Below are positions 1 through 7,200 of a DNA stretch of 64,000 bases, piece after piece. Source of the stretch: an uncultured Oscillospiraceae bacterium (GTDB lineage: Bacteria > Bacillota > Clostridia > Oscillospirales > Acutalibacteraceae). Position numbers and translations under genes: made by a program. Under the pieces are notes generated by a model, which did not search any database, was not told the origin of the DNA, and saw only the letters and a program-made list of their open reading frames with translations. The number at the start of each line of letters is the position of its first letter. Within the stretch, counting starts at the first letter, position 1. The DNA lies in assembly GCA_902490735.1 (NCBI GenBank), contig CABUFC010000003.1, forward strand, positions 124,001-188,000, written 5' to 3'.

Positions 1-633
1 AGGGCCGCAATTTGCCTGTTAATAGTTTTTGTAAGCTTTGGTTTTGATTCTGTTAAGGATTTGCTTAGAAGAACCGCGGTCTTTTTCGGTGTAACCATGC
101 TTTTCGGCGGCATAATTATATGTTTTTGGTTAATTTTTAAACCGAACGGTGTGCTTATAAATAACGGAGCCGTATATTTTGATATATCGCCTACAGTGCT
201 TATTGTAAGCACTGCTTTAAGCTACGCAGCTATAACCTTGCTTTTTAGATTTTTAAAAAAGGATGTGCCTATTAAAGGAATTATACCCGCCGAAATTTAT
301 TATGACGGCAGAAAAAAAGAAGTTTCGCTTTTACTTGACAGCGGCAACTCCCTTAAAGATCCTTTGAGTGACCGCCCTGTAATTATTATATCCAAAAAAG
401 CGGCACAAGAAATACTCGGTAAAAGCATTGAAGAAAATCTTTCCGAAAATGATATTAAAGGCTACCGCCTAATACCCTGCACAACGGTAAACGGCAGCGG
501 ACTTCTGCCGGCATTTAAGGCTGAAAAAATACAGTTATTTAAAAAAACCATCAATTCGGTAATAGTTGCCGTAAGCGAAAATGCCGCAGGAGACAATCAC
601 GAAGGCATAACAAATCCCGAAATATTAAAATAA
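1..633 (+). CDS. spoIIGA: SpoIIGA, pro-sigma-E processing protease (3' part)
   Basis: Membrane-embedded aspartic-type protease that activates sigma-E in the mother cell during sporulation. The frame is open from base 1, so the N-terminus lies outside the window. Three hydrophobic segments are visible (window codons about 3-16, 22-43 and 60-80), followed by a soluble C-terminal domain with the motif DSGNSLKDP, matching the D-(S/T)-G-N catalytic signature of the SpoIIGA peptidase family (U4). The stop codon at 631-633 is 10 bases before the sigE ATG, the classical spoIIGA-sigE operon arrangement. Family assignment rests on the motif, topology and neighbour, and I am confident of it. Confidence 0.93.
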   Translation, partial: RAAICLLIVFVSFGFDSVKDLLRRTAVFFGVTMLFGGIIICFWLIFKPNGVLINNGAVYFDISPTVLIVSTALSYAAITLLFRFLKKDVPIKGIIPAEIYYDGRKKEVSLLLDSGNSLKDPLSDRPVIIISKKAAQEILGKSIEENLSENDIKGYRLIPCTTVNGSGLLPAFKAEKIQLFKKTINSVIVAVSENAAGDNHEGITNPEILK

Positions 634-643
634 GGTGAAAAAA

Positions 644-1345
644 ATGAGGCTATTTAATTTTTTAAGGCAAAAATTACAAGCAATATTTAAGCGTCGCGTA
701 TTTTTTATTAAAGGGCCAAAAACACTGCCTCCGCCGCTTACAAAAGAGGAAGAGGAAAAGCTTTTTTCTATGCTTGACAGTGATCCTAAAGCCGTAAGAG
801 AAAAGCTTGTTGTACATAATTTAAGGCTTGTAGTATATATTGCAAAAAAGTTTGACGGCACAAAAGCAGGAATTGAGGACCTTACATCTATCGGGACGAT
901 AGGGCTTATAAAAGCCGTTAACACCTACCGCCCCGACAAAAACATAAAGCTTGCCACATATGCATCGCGCTGCATAGAAAATGAAATACTTATGCACCTT
1001 AGAAAAACCGTTAATTTAAAGGCCGAAATTTCTCTTGACGAGCCCCTTAACGCCGATGCCGACGGAAACGAACTTCTTCTGTGCGACATTCTCGGCAGCG
1101 ATGAAGACGAAGCTTTTAAAGGCCTTGAAGCAAAAGATGAGGCGCGGCTTATTAAAAGTTTAGTTGCGTCTTTACCCGCGAGAGAACGCCAAATTATGCA
1201 AATGCGTTTTGGACTTTTCGGAGTGCCCGCAAAAACCCAAAAGGAAATTGCGGACAGCCTCGGAATTTCACAATCTTATATTTCAAGGCTTGAAAAGCGC
1301 ATTATTGCCAAACTAAAAAAGGGTTTAGAAATAAAAATAAAATAA
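644..1345 (+). CDS. sigE: RNA polymerase sporulation sigma factor SigE precursor
   Basis: Mother-cell sigma-70-family factor, made as an inactive pro-protein and cleaved by SpoIIGA. The roughly 28-residue basic pro-sequence (FLRQKLQAIFKRR) precedes the typical mature start region (LPPPLTKEEE). Region 2 (NLRLVVYIAKKF, TYRPDKNIKLATYASRCIENE) and region 4 (helix-turn-helix QKEIADSLGISQSYISRLEKR) are both complete. I chose ATG at 644 because AAGGTG sits six bases upstream; an in-frame GTG at 635 has no ribosome site. Length, 233 residues, is normal. In Bacillus and many clostridia sigG follows sigE, but here the next gene is convergent and its stop codon directly abuts this one. Confidence 0.96.
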   Translation: MRLFNFLRQKLQAIFKRRVFFIKGPKTLPPPLTKEEEEKLFSMLDSDPKAVREKLVVHNLRLVVYIAKKFDGTKAGIEDLTSIGTIGLIKAVNTYRPDKNIKLATYASRCIENEILMHLRKTVNLKAEISLDEPLNADADGNELLLCDILGSDEDEAFKGLEAKDEARLIKSLVASLPARERQIMQMRFGLFGVPAKTQKEIADSLGISQSYISRLEKRIIAKLKKGLEIKIK

Positions 1346-2419
1346 TTACTTCTTTTTAATAATTTCACTAAAAGTATCTATAAATATTCGCATGTCGGTC
1401 ATGTCGTTAAAAACTGACGGCGAAACTCTAACGGCACCGCTTTTTATTGTGCCGCAAGTTCTGTGCGCCATGGGAGCACAATGAAGCCCTCCGCGCACCG
1501 CTATACCTCTTTGATTAAAAAGTGAAGCTATTTCTTCGCTGTGAAATCCTTTGTAATTAAAGCTTACAATAGGAGCCGCAAGCCCTTTTTTGGGGTATAC
1601 AGATATAATTGATACGCCATTTATACTTGCCAGTTGATTATATAAATACTCGCATAGATACAGTTCGTGTTCGTAAATATTTTTATTTTTAATAAAATCA
1701 ATGCCTGCTTTAATTCCCATAATGCCGGGCAGATTTTGCGTGCCGCTTTCTATGGCATCCGGCAAAAAACCGGGAGGAGCCGAGCTTTCCGAAAGACTGC
1801 CCGTACCGCCTACAATAAGCGGTTTTACAGGCGGTTTTTTAGCAATTATAACGCCGACGCCCATAGGTGCGTAAAAACCTTTATGGGGAGCAATACAAAG
1901 GTAATCTATATTAGAACAATCAATATCGAATATTCCGGCGCCCTGCGCTGCGTCGACAATAAAAATTATCCCTTTGCTTTTGCAGTAGTCGCCTATTGCT
2001 TTAATGTCGTACCTTTTTCCTGTAACATTGCTTGCCGCAGTGCACACAACTGCTACGGTGTCCGGCCGGACAACCTCTTTAGGGTGATTTAAAAAGATTG
2101 AATAATTTTTTAAAAAAAGTGGCCGCATAACCGAATTGTGTTCAAAAGAAGAACAGACTATATGCCCGTCTTTTAAACCTTTTATGGCAATATTTAAAGA
2201 CGCCGTACATCCGGACGTAAAGCAAACAGACTCAACTGAAGAGTTAAACATTTCGGCAACCTTTTGCCTTGCTAAAAACATTTCTTCGGCCGCGCGATAA
2301 GACATTTCGTGGCCGCTTCTGCCGGGGTTGGCCGAACGGTATTTAAGGCTTTTTACAACCGCTTTGATGACGCTGTCGGGTTTAATGCCGGTCGTTGCCG
2401 CATTGTCAAGGTAGATCAT
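1346..2419 (-). CDS. Cysteine desulfurase family protein (class V aminotransferase)
   Basis: PLP enzyme of the NifS/SufS fold that would take sulfur (or selenium) from cysteine (selenocysteine). The N-terminus IYLDNAATT is characteristic. The PLP lysine lies in APHKGFYAPMG near residue 180, and the active-site loop RGGLHCAP near residue 315 carries the catalytic cysteine. At 357 residues it resembles the stand-alone family (TIGR01977-like) rather than IscS of an isc operon, since no iscU, sufB or nifU gene is adjacent. Its start codon immediately follows the stop of the DUF3343 gene, so the two are almost certainly cotranscribed, and the latter is a plausible acceptor of the persulfide. The actual substrate cannot be told from sequence. 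Confidence 0.9.
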   Translation of the reverse strand: MIYLDNAATTGIKPDSVIKAVVKSLKYRSANPGRSGHEMSYRAAEEMFLARQKVAEMFNSSVESVCFTSGCTASLNIAIKGLKDGHIVCSSFEHNSVMRPLFLKNYSIFLNHPKEVVRPDTVAVVCTAASNVTGKRYDIKAIGDYCKSKGIIFIVDAAQGAGIFDIDCSNIDYLCIAPHKGFYAPMGVGVIIAKKPPVKPLIVGGTGSLSESSAPPGFLPDAIESGTQNLPGIMGIKAGIDFIKNKNIYEHELYLCEYLYNQLASINGVSIISVYPKKGLAAPIVSFNYKGFHSEEIASLFNQRGIAVRGGLHCAPMAHRTCGTIKSGAVRVSPSVFNDMTDMRIFIDTFSEIIKKK

Positions 2420-2665
2420 TTAAAGCCCCTTTTTAAGCGGTTTTACAGCTAAAATTTTAATACCGTTTTGTTTTAACACTTCGTCGGCACCGCTATAGGT
2501 TTCAACACCATATCCGCATCCTATGCGGTTTTCGTTGTTTTGTTGCCTTTTAAGTTTTGCAGGTATTTTTTTCTTTTTTAACAGGTCCAAAGCTTTCATT
2601 GCATAAGTGACAGAGCCAGTTATAACAAATATTTCCGTTTTAATTACCTCCTTTAACGTCATCAC
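2420..2665 (-). CDS. DUF3343 putative sulfur/selenium carrier-like protein
   Basis: Small 81-residue protein of the DUF3343 family (Pfam: putative Se/S carrier protein-like). The fold signature is a beta strand (IFVITG), a helix (AMKALDLLKKKK) and the conserved cysteine loop RIGCGYGVE. The cysteine is the presumed site of a persulfide or selenide. It sits directly upstream of the desulfurase with no spacer. The start is uncertain: ATG at 2665 or 2662 lacks a clear ribosome site, whereas a strong AAAGGAGG lies just inside the reading frame and has no canonical start at proper spacing after it. No selD, selA or selB gene is present in this window to decide between sulfur and selenium. Confidence 0.8.
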   Translation of the reverse strand: MMTLKEVIKTEIFVITGSVTYAMKALDLLKKKKIPAKLKRQQNNENRIGCGYGVETYSGADEVLKQNGIKILAVKPLKKGL

Positions 2666-2704
2666 TACATCTTATGCTAAACGCACGGTTTTGGTAAAAA
2701 AAAC

Positions 2705-2733
2705 TTGTAATTATATTTTATAAGATATATAAT
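2705..2733 (+). promoter_or_regulatory. Sigma-A promoter of ricT
   Basis: TTGTAA at 2705-2710 and TATAAT at 2728-2733 are separated by 17 bases. The ricT start codon is 31 bases downstream with a GGAG ribosome site. Confidence 0.65.
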
Positions 2734-2763
2734 TGTATTGTAATAAAATAACCGGAGACAAAT

Positions 2764-3585
2764 ATGCAGGAAGTTATCAGTTTAAAATTTAAAGACGAGG
2801 GTCGAGAGTATTATTTTAGCCCCGAAAAAGCCAAATATAATGTCGGCGATTTAGTGGTAGTCGAAACATCAAAAGGTGTTGAGTGCGGCAAAATCGTAAA
2901 GGGCAATCATAATGTTGAAGACGAAAAAGTAATCGAGCCTTTAAAAAAGGTTTTGCGCCTTGCGGACGACAAAGACAATGCAAAGCTTGAACAAAACAAA
3001 CAAAAAGCACAAAAGGCCTTTAAGGTGTGCGAAGAAAAAATAATTGCACATGGTCTTGACATGAAGCTTGTGGATGTGGATGTCGCTTTTGACAATGGTA
3101 AAATCACCTTTTTCTTTACTTCCGACGGCAGGGTTGATTTTAGAGAGCTTGTAAAGGATTTAGCGGGTATTTTCCACGCAAAAATCGAACTTCGCCAAAT
3201 AGGTGTTCGGGACGAAGCAAAAATGCTTGGCGGACTTGGCCTTTGCGGACAACCTTATTGCTGCTCAAGATTTTTAGACGACTTTCAGCCGGTAAGCATA
3301 AAAATGGCCAAAGAGCAGGGGCTATCACTTAATCCCACCAAAATTTCAGGCTGCTGCGGCAGATTAATGTGCTGCCTTAAATACGAGCAAAACGCTTATG
3401 ACGATCTTTTAAAGCGCACTCCAAAAGTGGGGTCCATAGTAAAAACGCCGGACGGTACGGGAACGGTTGTGGATGTTTCGCTTTTAAAAGGGATTTTAAC
3501 TGTTAATATAGATGACGGAATCCCCGGCAAGTACCAGCTAAAAGATATCGAAATAATTAAATCACACAAAAAAAATAAAGATTAA
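2764..3585 (+). CDS. ricT: RicT/YaaT-family PSP1 domain protein
   Basis: PSP1 C-terminal domain protein homologous to Bacillus YaaT/RicT, part of the RicA-F-T complex that binds Fe-S clusters and promotes RNase Y-dependent mRNA maturation and entry into sporulation. The cysteine-rich signature is complete: GLCGQPYCCSRF near residue 157 and ISGCCGRLMCCLKYE near residue 193. The N-terminal half contains the usual YNVGDLVVVET strand. At 273 residues it is typical in length. GGAG lies seven bases before the ATG. It has its own promoter and tandem terminators, so it is monocistronic here rather than linked to holB as in many relatives. Confidence 0.93.
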   Translation: MQEVISLKFKDEGREYYFSPEKAKYNVGDLVVVETSKGVECGKIVKGNHNVEDEKVIEPLKKVLRLADDKDNAKLEQNKQKAQKAFKVCEEKIIAHGLDMKLVDVDVAFDNGKITFFFTSDGRVDFRELVKDLAGIFHAKIELRQIGVRDEAKMLGGLGLCGQPYCCSRFLDDFQPVSIKMAKEQGLSLNPTKISGCCGRLMCCLKYEQNAYDDLLKRTPKVGSIVKTPDGTGTVVDVSLLKGILTVNIDDGIPGKYQLKDIEIIKSHKKNKD

Positions 3586-3602
3586 AACTTAATAATTTTA
3601 CG

Positions 3603-3660
3603 GGAATTTTATGCAAATAAAATTCCTTTTTTTTACAAAAAGCCCTAAAATGGGCTTTTT
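3603..3660 (+). terminator. Tandem intrinsic terminators after ricT
   Basis: Two hairpins in series: GGAATTTTA 3603-3611 with TAAAATTCC 3618-3626 followed by eight T, and AAAAAGCCC 3637-3645 with GGGCTTTTT 3652-3660 followed by T-rich sequence. They insulate ricT from the virion module. Confidence 0.85.
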
Positions 3661-3702
3661 TATTTTGTCAAAAATTTAAGAAAAAGTGCGGAAAATGTCG
3701 GG

Positions 3703-3731
3703 TCGAAAAGCATTTTTACTTTTGGTAGGAT
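3703..3731 (+). promoter_or_regulatory. Weak candidate promoter of the virion module
   Basis: TCGAAA at 3703-3708 and TAGGAT at 3726-3731, 17 bases apart, each match the sigma-A consensus at only four of six positions. No better candidate is visible between the ricT terminators and the first phage gene, which suggests the module needs an activator or another sigma factor, or is poorly expressed. Confidence 0.25.
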
Positions 3732-3752
3732 ATTCACGAAAGGAGGAATGCT

Positions 3753-3989
3753 ATGCCAAAGAGAAAAAGCATTAAAGAGTGCTTAAAGCATCTGCTGAAT
3801 TCCACAAATCTTGTTGAAGGCGAAAAGCTAAGCGGAAGCATGCAGTTAGCGCGCGGACTTTTTACTTCAGCTAAAGACGGCAATGTTCCGGCATTAAAAG
3901 CTTTAATTGAACTTACCGAATCGGAAGATTCTGCTAAGCGCGACACTTCCGAGCTTTATAAAGCATTAGATAAAGAAAATGAAGATTAA
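3753..3989 (+). CDS. Putative terminase small subunit (very short)
   Basis: A 78-residue protein placed immediately before the large terminase, overlapping it by 11 bases, the usual position of the DNA-recognition subunit. The central stretch, with a small helix and A-K-D-G-N-V-P-A-L-K-A, resembles the GDxxA motif in short terminase-associated proteins. No helix-turn-helix is evident and most small terminases are longer (130-180 residues), so the assignment relies mainly on position. A very strong AAAGGAGG at 3739-3746 supports ATG 3753. It could instead be a short accessory regulator of packaging. Confidence 0.5.
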   Translation: MPKRKSIKECLKHLLNSTNLVEGEKLSGSMQLARGLFTSAKDGNVPALKALIELTESEDSAKRDTSELYKALDKENED

Positions 3990-5337
3990 AAAACTTTCAA
4001 GTAAGCAAAAGCAGCTTTTTTACTGGTGTCACGGAAAAAACAAGTACGATAACATAATAGCCGACGGCGCAGTGCGTTCCGGCAAAACCATAATTATGGC
4101 TATATCTTTTATACATTGGGCCATGCGCTACTTTAAAAATTCAAGCTTTGCTTTTGCCGGCAAAACCATAAAAAGCACCGAGCGAAACATAATAATCCCC
4201 GTATTAAATTCGGTTGATCTTACCGATTATTTTGATCTTTATTATTCAAAATCCGGCAATTATTTAATTGTTAAAAGCGGTGATAAAACAAATATTTTTT
4301 ATCTGTTTGGCGGCAAAGACGAAGGCAGTTATTCGCTAATACAGGGCATTACACTTTCGGGTGTATTGTTTGACGAAGTGGCTCTTATGCCTAAAAGCTT
4401 TGTAGAGCAGGCAATTGCAAGAACCCTATCAGAAAAAAATGCAAAGCTTTGGTTTAACTGCAATCCGGAAAACCCAAACCACTGGTTTTACAAGGAGTGG
4501 ATAAAGGACGCAGACGGCAAAAACCAAAAAAACAGCCTGCACATACATTTTTTAATGAGTGATAACCCGGCGCTTTCAAGCAGTCAGCTTTGTAAAGCCA
4601 AAAACCTTTATACAGGCGTATTTTACGACAGATACATAAAAGGCTTATGGGTTAGAGCCGAAGGAAAAATTTATCCGGAAATTGCCCACTGCATTACTAA
4701 AGAAAAAAACATTCGCACAGAAGAAATCGACAGGTGCATAATAGGCCTTGATTTTGGAGGAAACAGAAGTTTAACCACCTTTGTAGCAACCGGCATATTA
4801 AAAGATTTTAAAGGTATTGTTGCATTAAAAGACCACGCAATAAAAGGCAAAAAAGGCGAAATAGACTGCGATAAAATTTGCCGTGAGCTTTATGAATTTA
4901 TTTTATCGGTAAACAAAGAATTTGATCTTCCGGTTTTTGAAGTTCGCGCTGATTGTGCCGAGCAGTATTTAATTAACTCATTAAACAATTTTCTTTATTT
5001 AAAGAGGCTTAATATTCCGGTTAAGGACAGCAAAAAAGTACATATTATCGACCGCATAAGATGTACCGACGCCCTTATTAAAAGTGATCGTCTTAAAATT
5101 TGCCAAAACTGCAGGCTTTTAATAAACGGCATTGAAAATGCCGTTTGGGACAAAGACGCCGCGGAAAAAGGCCTTGATGTGCGCCTTGACGATTTCACAA
5201 GCGACATAGACATTTTAGACGCCTTTGAATACTCGTTTTCAAAATACATTTCAAGGCTGACTCCTAAAATTATCGATAAAGTAAAAGACAACTACGGATT
5301 AATAAACCCGGCCGCTTTTTTAGGCGGATGGGAATAG
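3979..5337 (+). CDS. terL: Phage terminase large subunit (PBSX/TerL type)
   Basis: ATP-driven DNA packaging motor and nuclease of 452 residues. The N-terminal ATPase has Walker A GAVRSGKT (residues 30-37), Walker B VLFDEV near residue 130 and the coupling segment FNCNPENPNHWFY. The C-terminal RNase H-like nuclease has three candidate acidic positions: GLDFGG near 257, VRADCAEQ near 319, and the DDFTSDIDILDAF stretch near 412. All key residues are intact, so the protein looks functional. It belongs with the PBSX/phage_term_2 group, which packages by headful in several members; that property would be inherited knowledge, not something seen here. Confidence 0.93.
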   Translation: MKIKKLSSKQKQLFYWCHGKNKYDNIIADGAVRSGKTIIMAISFIHWAMRYFKNSSFAFAGKTIKSTERNIIIPVLNSVDLTDYFDLYYSKSGNYLIVKSGDKTNIFYLFGGKDEGSYSLIQGITLSGVLFDEVALMPKSFVEQAIARTLSEKNAKLWFNCNPENPNHWFYKEWIKDADGKNQKNSLHIHFLMSDNPALSSSQLCKAKNLYTGVFYDRYIKGLWVRAEGKIYPEIAHCITKEKNIRTEEIDRCIIGLDFGGNRSLTTFVATGILKDFKGIVALKDHAIKGKKGEIDCDKICRELYEFILSVNKEFDLPVFEVRADCAEQYLINSLNNFLYLKRLNIPVKDSKKVHIIDRIRCTDALIKSDRLKICQNCRLLINGIENAVWDKDAAEKGLDVRLDDFTSDIDILDAFEYSFSKYISRLTPKIIDKVKDNYGLINPAAFLGGWE

Positions 5338-5348
5338 AAAGGAAAAAA

Positions 5349-5534
5349 ATGACAGTTGTATTAATTATTATTGTATCCCTGCTTTTATTTGCAATGGCCT
5401 TTACGGCAGGATACTTATCCAAAGATTTTAACAAACAAAAAAACTCAACCGTTGAAGATTTACTGGCAGAATACCGCGAGTTTTTACACTTCGACGGCAG
5501 TTTAAACAAGGACAATGATATATGGAAGAAATGA
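5349..5534 (+). CDS. Small single-span membrane protein in virion module
   Basis: A 61-residue protein with one N-terminal hydrophobic helix (VVLIIIVSLLLFAMAF) followed by a short charged tail. I chose ATG 5349 because AAAGGA precedes it; an in-frame ATG at 5328 overlaps the terminase end without a ribosome site. The stop overlaps the scaffold start. Its role is unknown; a gene for a small membrane protein between terminase and scaffold is unusual. It could be a membrane-targeting or inner accessory protein, and it is too short to classify. Confidence 0.6.
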   Translation: MTVVLIIIVSLLLFAMAFTAGYLSKDFNKQKNSTVEDLLAEYREFLHFDGSLNKDNDIWKK

Positions 5535-6235
5535 TTTTTACGCCCGAAAACGAAAATACCGATTTCGATATTTCGGCAGATAATACGACACCGGGCGAAG
5601 AGCTCTCGGCCACCACACCGAAGCCCGTCGCCGAAGAGCCTAAAGTTACGGTAAAATACAATCACAAGGAAAGGACCTTAAGCCTTAAAGACGCGGCCGA
5701 TCTTATTCAAAAGAATATGTATGCCGAAAGCAGTATAGAAAAGCTTAAATTCATGGCTTCACACAAAGGCCTTACCTTGCCCGAGCTTGTAAACGATATT
5801 TTCGAACAAAACGAAAAATCGGAGATTGCCGAACTTAAGGCAAAATTTGAAGACGACGAAGACGGGTTTATAAACGCCCTAAGAGATCGTCGCAAATCTA
5901 ACGAGCAGGCATTTTTGGAAATGTTAAAAAACGAGGACGAGCCGGACATTAACAGGCGTTTAGCCGATGAATTTATGGAACTTAGCGGCGAATTTCCCGA
6001 AATTGAGAACATTACGGATTTGTCTGACGAAGTATTGCATACTGCCGCCACCACCGGCAAAAGTCTGCTGCTGAGTTTTCTGCTTGATAAAGTTAAGAAA
6101 GAAAGCGAAATACAAAAAGCAAAAGAAAAGCAGGCAGAAAATGCAAACACTTCAACAAATTCTTTTCACTCGGCGGAAATTGCCGGTGAAGACCCGGAAA
6201 TAATGGCGATGCTAAAGGGGCTCGCCAAAAACTAA
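5522..6235 (+). CDS. Putative capsid scaffolding protein
   Basis: Acidic, helix-rich 237-residue protein directly upstream of the capsid gene. The N-terminal 50 residues are disordered and rich in Glu, Pro and Thr. The centre (residues 75-200) is strongly helical and charged, and the C-terminus ends in a short hydrophobic/basic helix (PEIMAMLKGLAKN), typical of the capsid-binding tail of phage scaffolds. No protease signature is visible, and no separate prohead protease gene exists in the module. Start at 5522 is supported by AAGGA upstream. Assignment rests on position and composition. Confidence 0.7.
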   Translation: MEEMIFTPENENTDFDISADNTTPGEELSATTPKPVAEEPKVTVKYNHKERTLSLKDAADLIQKNMYAESSIEKLKFMASHKGLTLPELVNDIFEQNEKSEIAELKAKFEDDEDGFINALRDRRKSNEQAFLEMLKNEDEPDINRRLADEFMELSGEFPEIENITDLSDEVLHTAATTGKSLLLSFLLDKVKKESEIQKAKEKQAENANTSTNSFHSAEIAGEDPEIMAMLKGLAKN

Positions 6236-6247
6236 AGGAGAAAATTT

Positions 6248-7156
6248 ATGCCTATTAATTCACTTGACTTTTGCAGCAAGCTTTCCGGTGAGCTTGACAA
6301 AGCATTGGTAAAATCTGCAGTCACCGGATTTATGACTGACAACATTATGCGCCAAAAATTTATCGGTGCTAAAACCGTACTTATTCCCGACCTTGAAATG
6401 CAGGGACTTGGAAATTACGACCGCGATTCGGGATTTTTAAAGGGCTCTGTTACAGTTGACCAAAAATCCTACACGCTTTCTAAAGACCGCGCCAGAACTT
6501 TCACTATTGACAGAGAAGACATGGATGAAACCGGCGTTGCAAACCTTGCCGGTCAGATTATGGGCGAATTCGTACGCACAAAGGTAGTGCCAGAGGTTGA
6601 CGCTTATACACTTTCTAAAATTTGCAAAGAGGCAACCGACAACAACCAAACAGTATCTCTTGCAAGCGGCGAAACATTGGCGGCCAACTGTGTAAAGCTT
6701 TTAAACCGCGCAATAAACAACATAAACCAGATTACCGGTTACGAAGAGGAAGTTATTGTGTTTGTTAACCCCACAGTTTACGAAGCTTTAATGGCAACTC
6801 CGGAGCTTTCTCATCAGCTTGTAGTATCTGATTTTGAAAAAGGCCACATAAGCACAAAGGTACAAAAGCTTAACAATGCGGTTATTATCCCCGTTCCCGA
6901 CGCCAGAATGAAAACAGCGTATACTTTTTCAACCACAGGTGCCGGCGGCTTTGAGGCTGACAACGACGCCGACAGCATCGGACTTTTGGCCCTTCCGAAA
7001 AAGGCGGCAAGCTTAGTTAAGAAAACAGAAAAAATCAGAGTTTTCTCACCCGACCAGAACGTAGAAATGGACGCATACAAATTCGACTACCGCATTTATT
7101 ACGACGCATTTGTAAAATCCAGCCTTAAAAATACTATTTACGCTTACGTTTATTAA
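6248..7156 (+). CDS. Major capsid protein (HK97-fold candidate)
   Basis: 302-residue protein following the scaffold gene, with a strong ribosome site (AAAGGAG). Features are those of Firmicute phage capsid proteins: a short N-terminal arm, an extended-loop-like region with GLGNYDRDSGFLKG, the strand RARTFTIDREDMDETG, a spine helix (TKVVPEVDAYTLSKI), and a P-domain with VIVFVNPTVYEAL. The length suits an HK97-fold subunit without a cleaved delta domain, consistent with the separate scaffold. Codon use is highly biased and like highly expressed host genes, suggesting maintenance rather than decay. Confidence 0.85.
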   Translation: MPINSLDFCSKLSGELDKALVKSAVTGFMTDNIMRQKFIGAKTVLIPDLEMQGLGNYDRDSGFLKGSVTVDQKSYTLSKDRARTFTIDREDMDETGVANLAGQIMGEFVRTKVVPEVDAYTLSKICKEATDNNQTVSLASGETLAANCVKLLNRAINNINQITGYEEEVIVFVNPTVYEALMATPELSHQLVVSDFEKGHISTKVQKLNNAVIIPVPDARMKTAYTFSTTGAGGFEADNDADSIGLLALPKKAASLVKKTEKIRVFSPDQNVEMDAYKFDYRIYYDAFVKSSLKNTIYAYVY

Positions 7157-7162
7157 TTTTAT

Positions 7163-7183
7163 CCCCTGCCGTATAGGCAGGGG
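7163..7183 (+). other. Stable hairpin between capsid and portal genes
   Basis: CCCCTGCC at 7163-7170 and GGCAGGGG at 7176-7183 form an 8-bp GC-rich stem with a 5-base loop. There is no U tract, so it is more likely to protect the 3' end of the capsid message or reduce read-through into portal, matching the need for hundreds of capsid but only twelve portal subunits. Confidence 0.6.
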
Positions 7184-7200
7184 TATTAAAGGAGATAAAG

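Noticed and set aside
7163..7183. Intrinsic terminator after the capsid gene
   Set aside because: Strong stem but no U tract, and the portal gene follows without a promoter.
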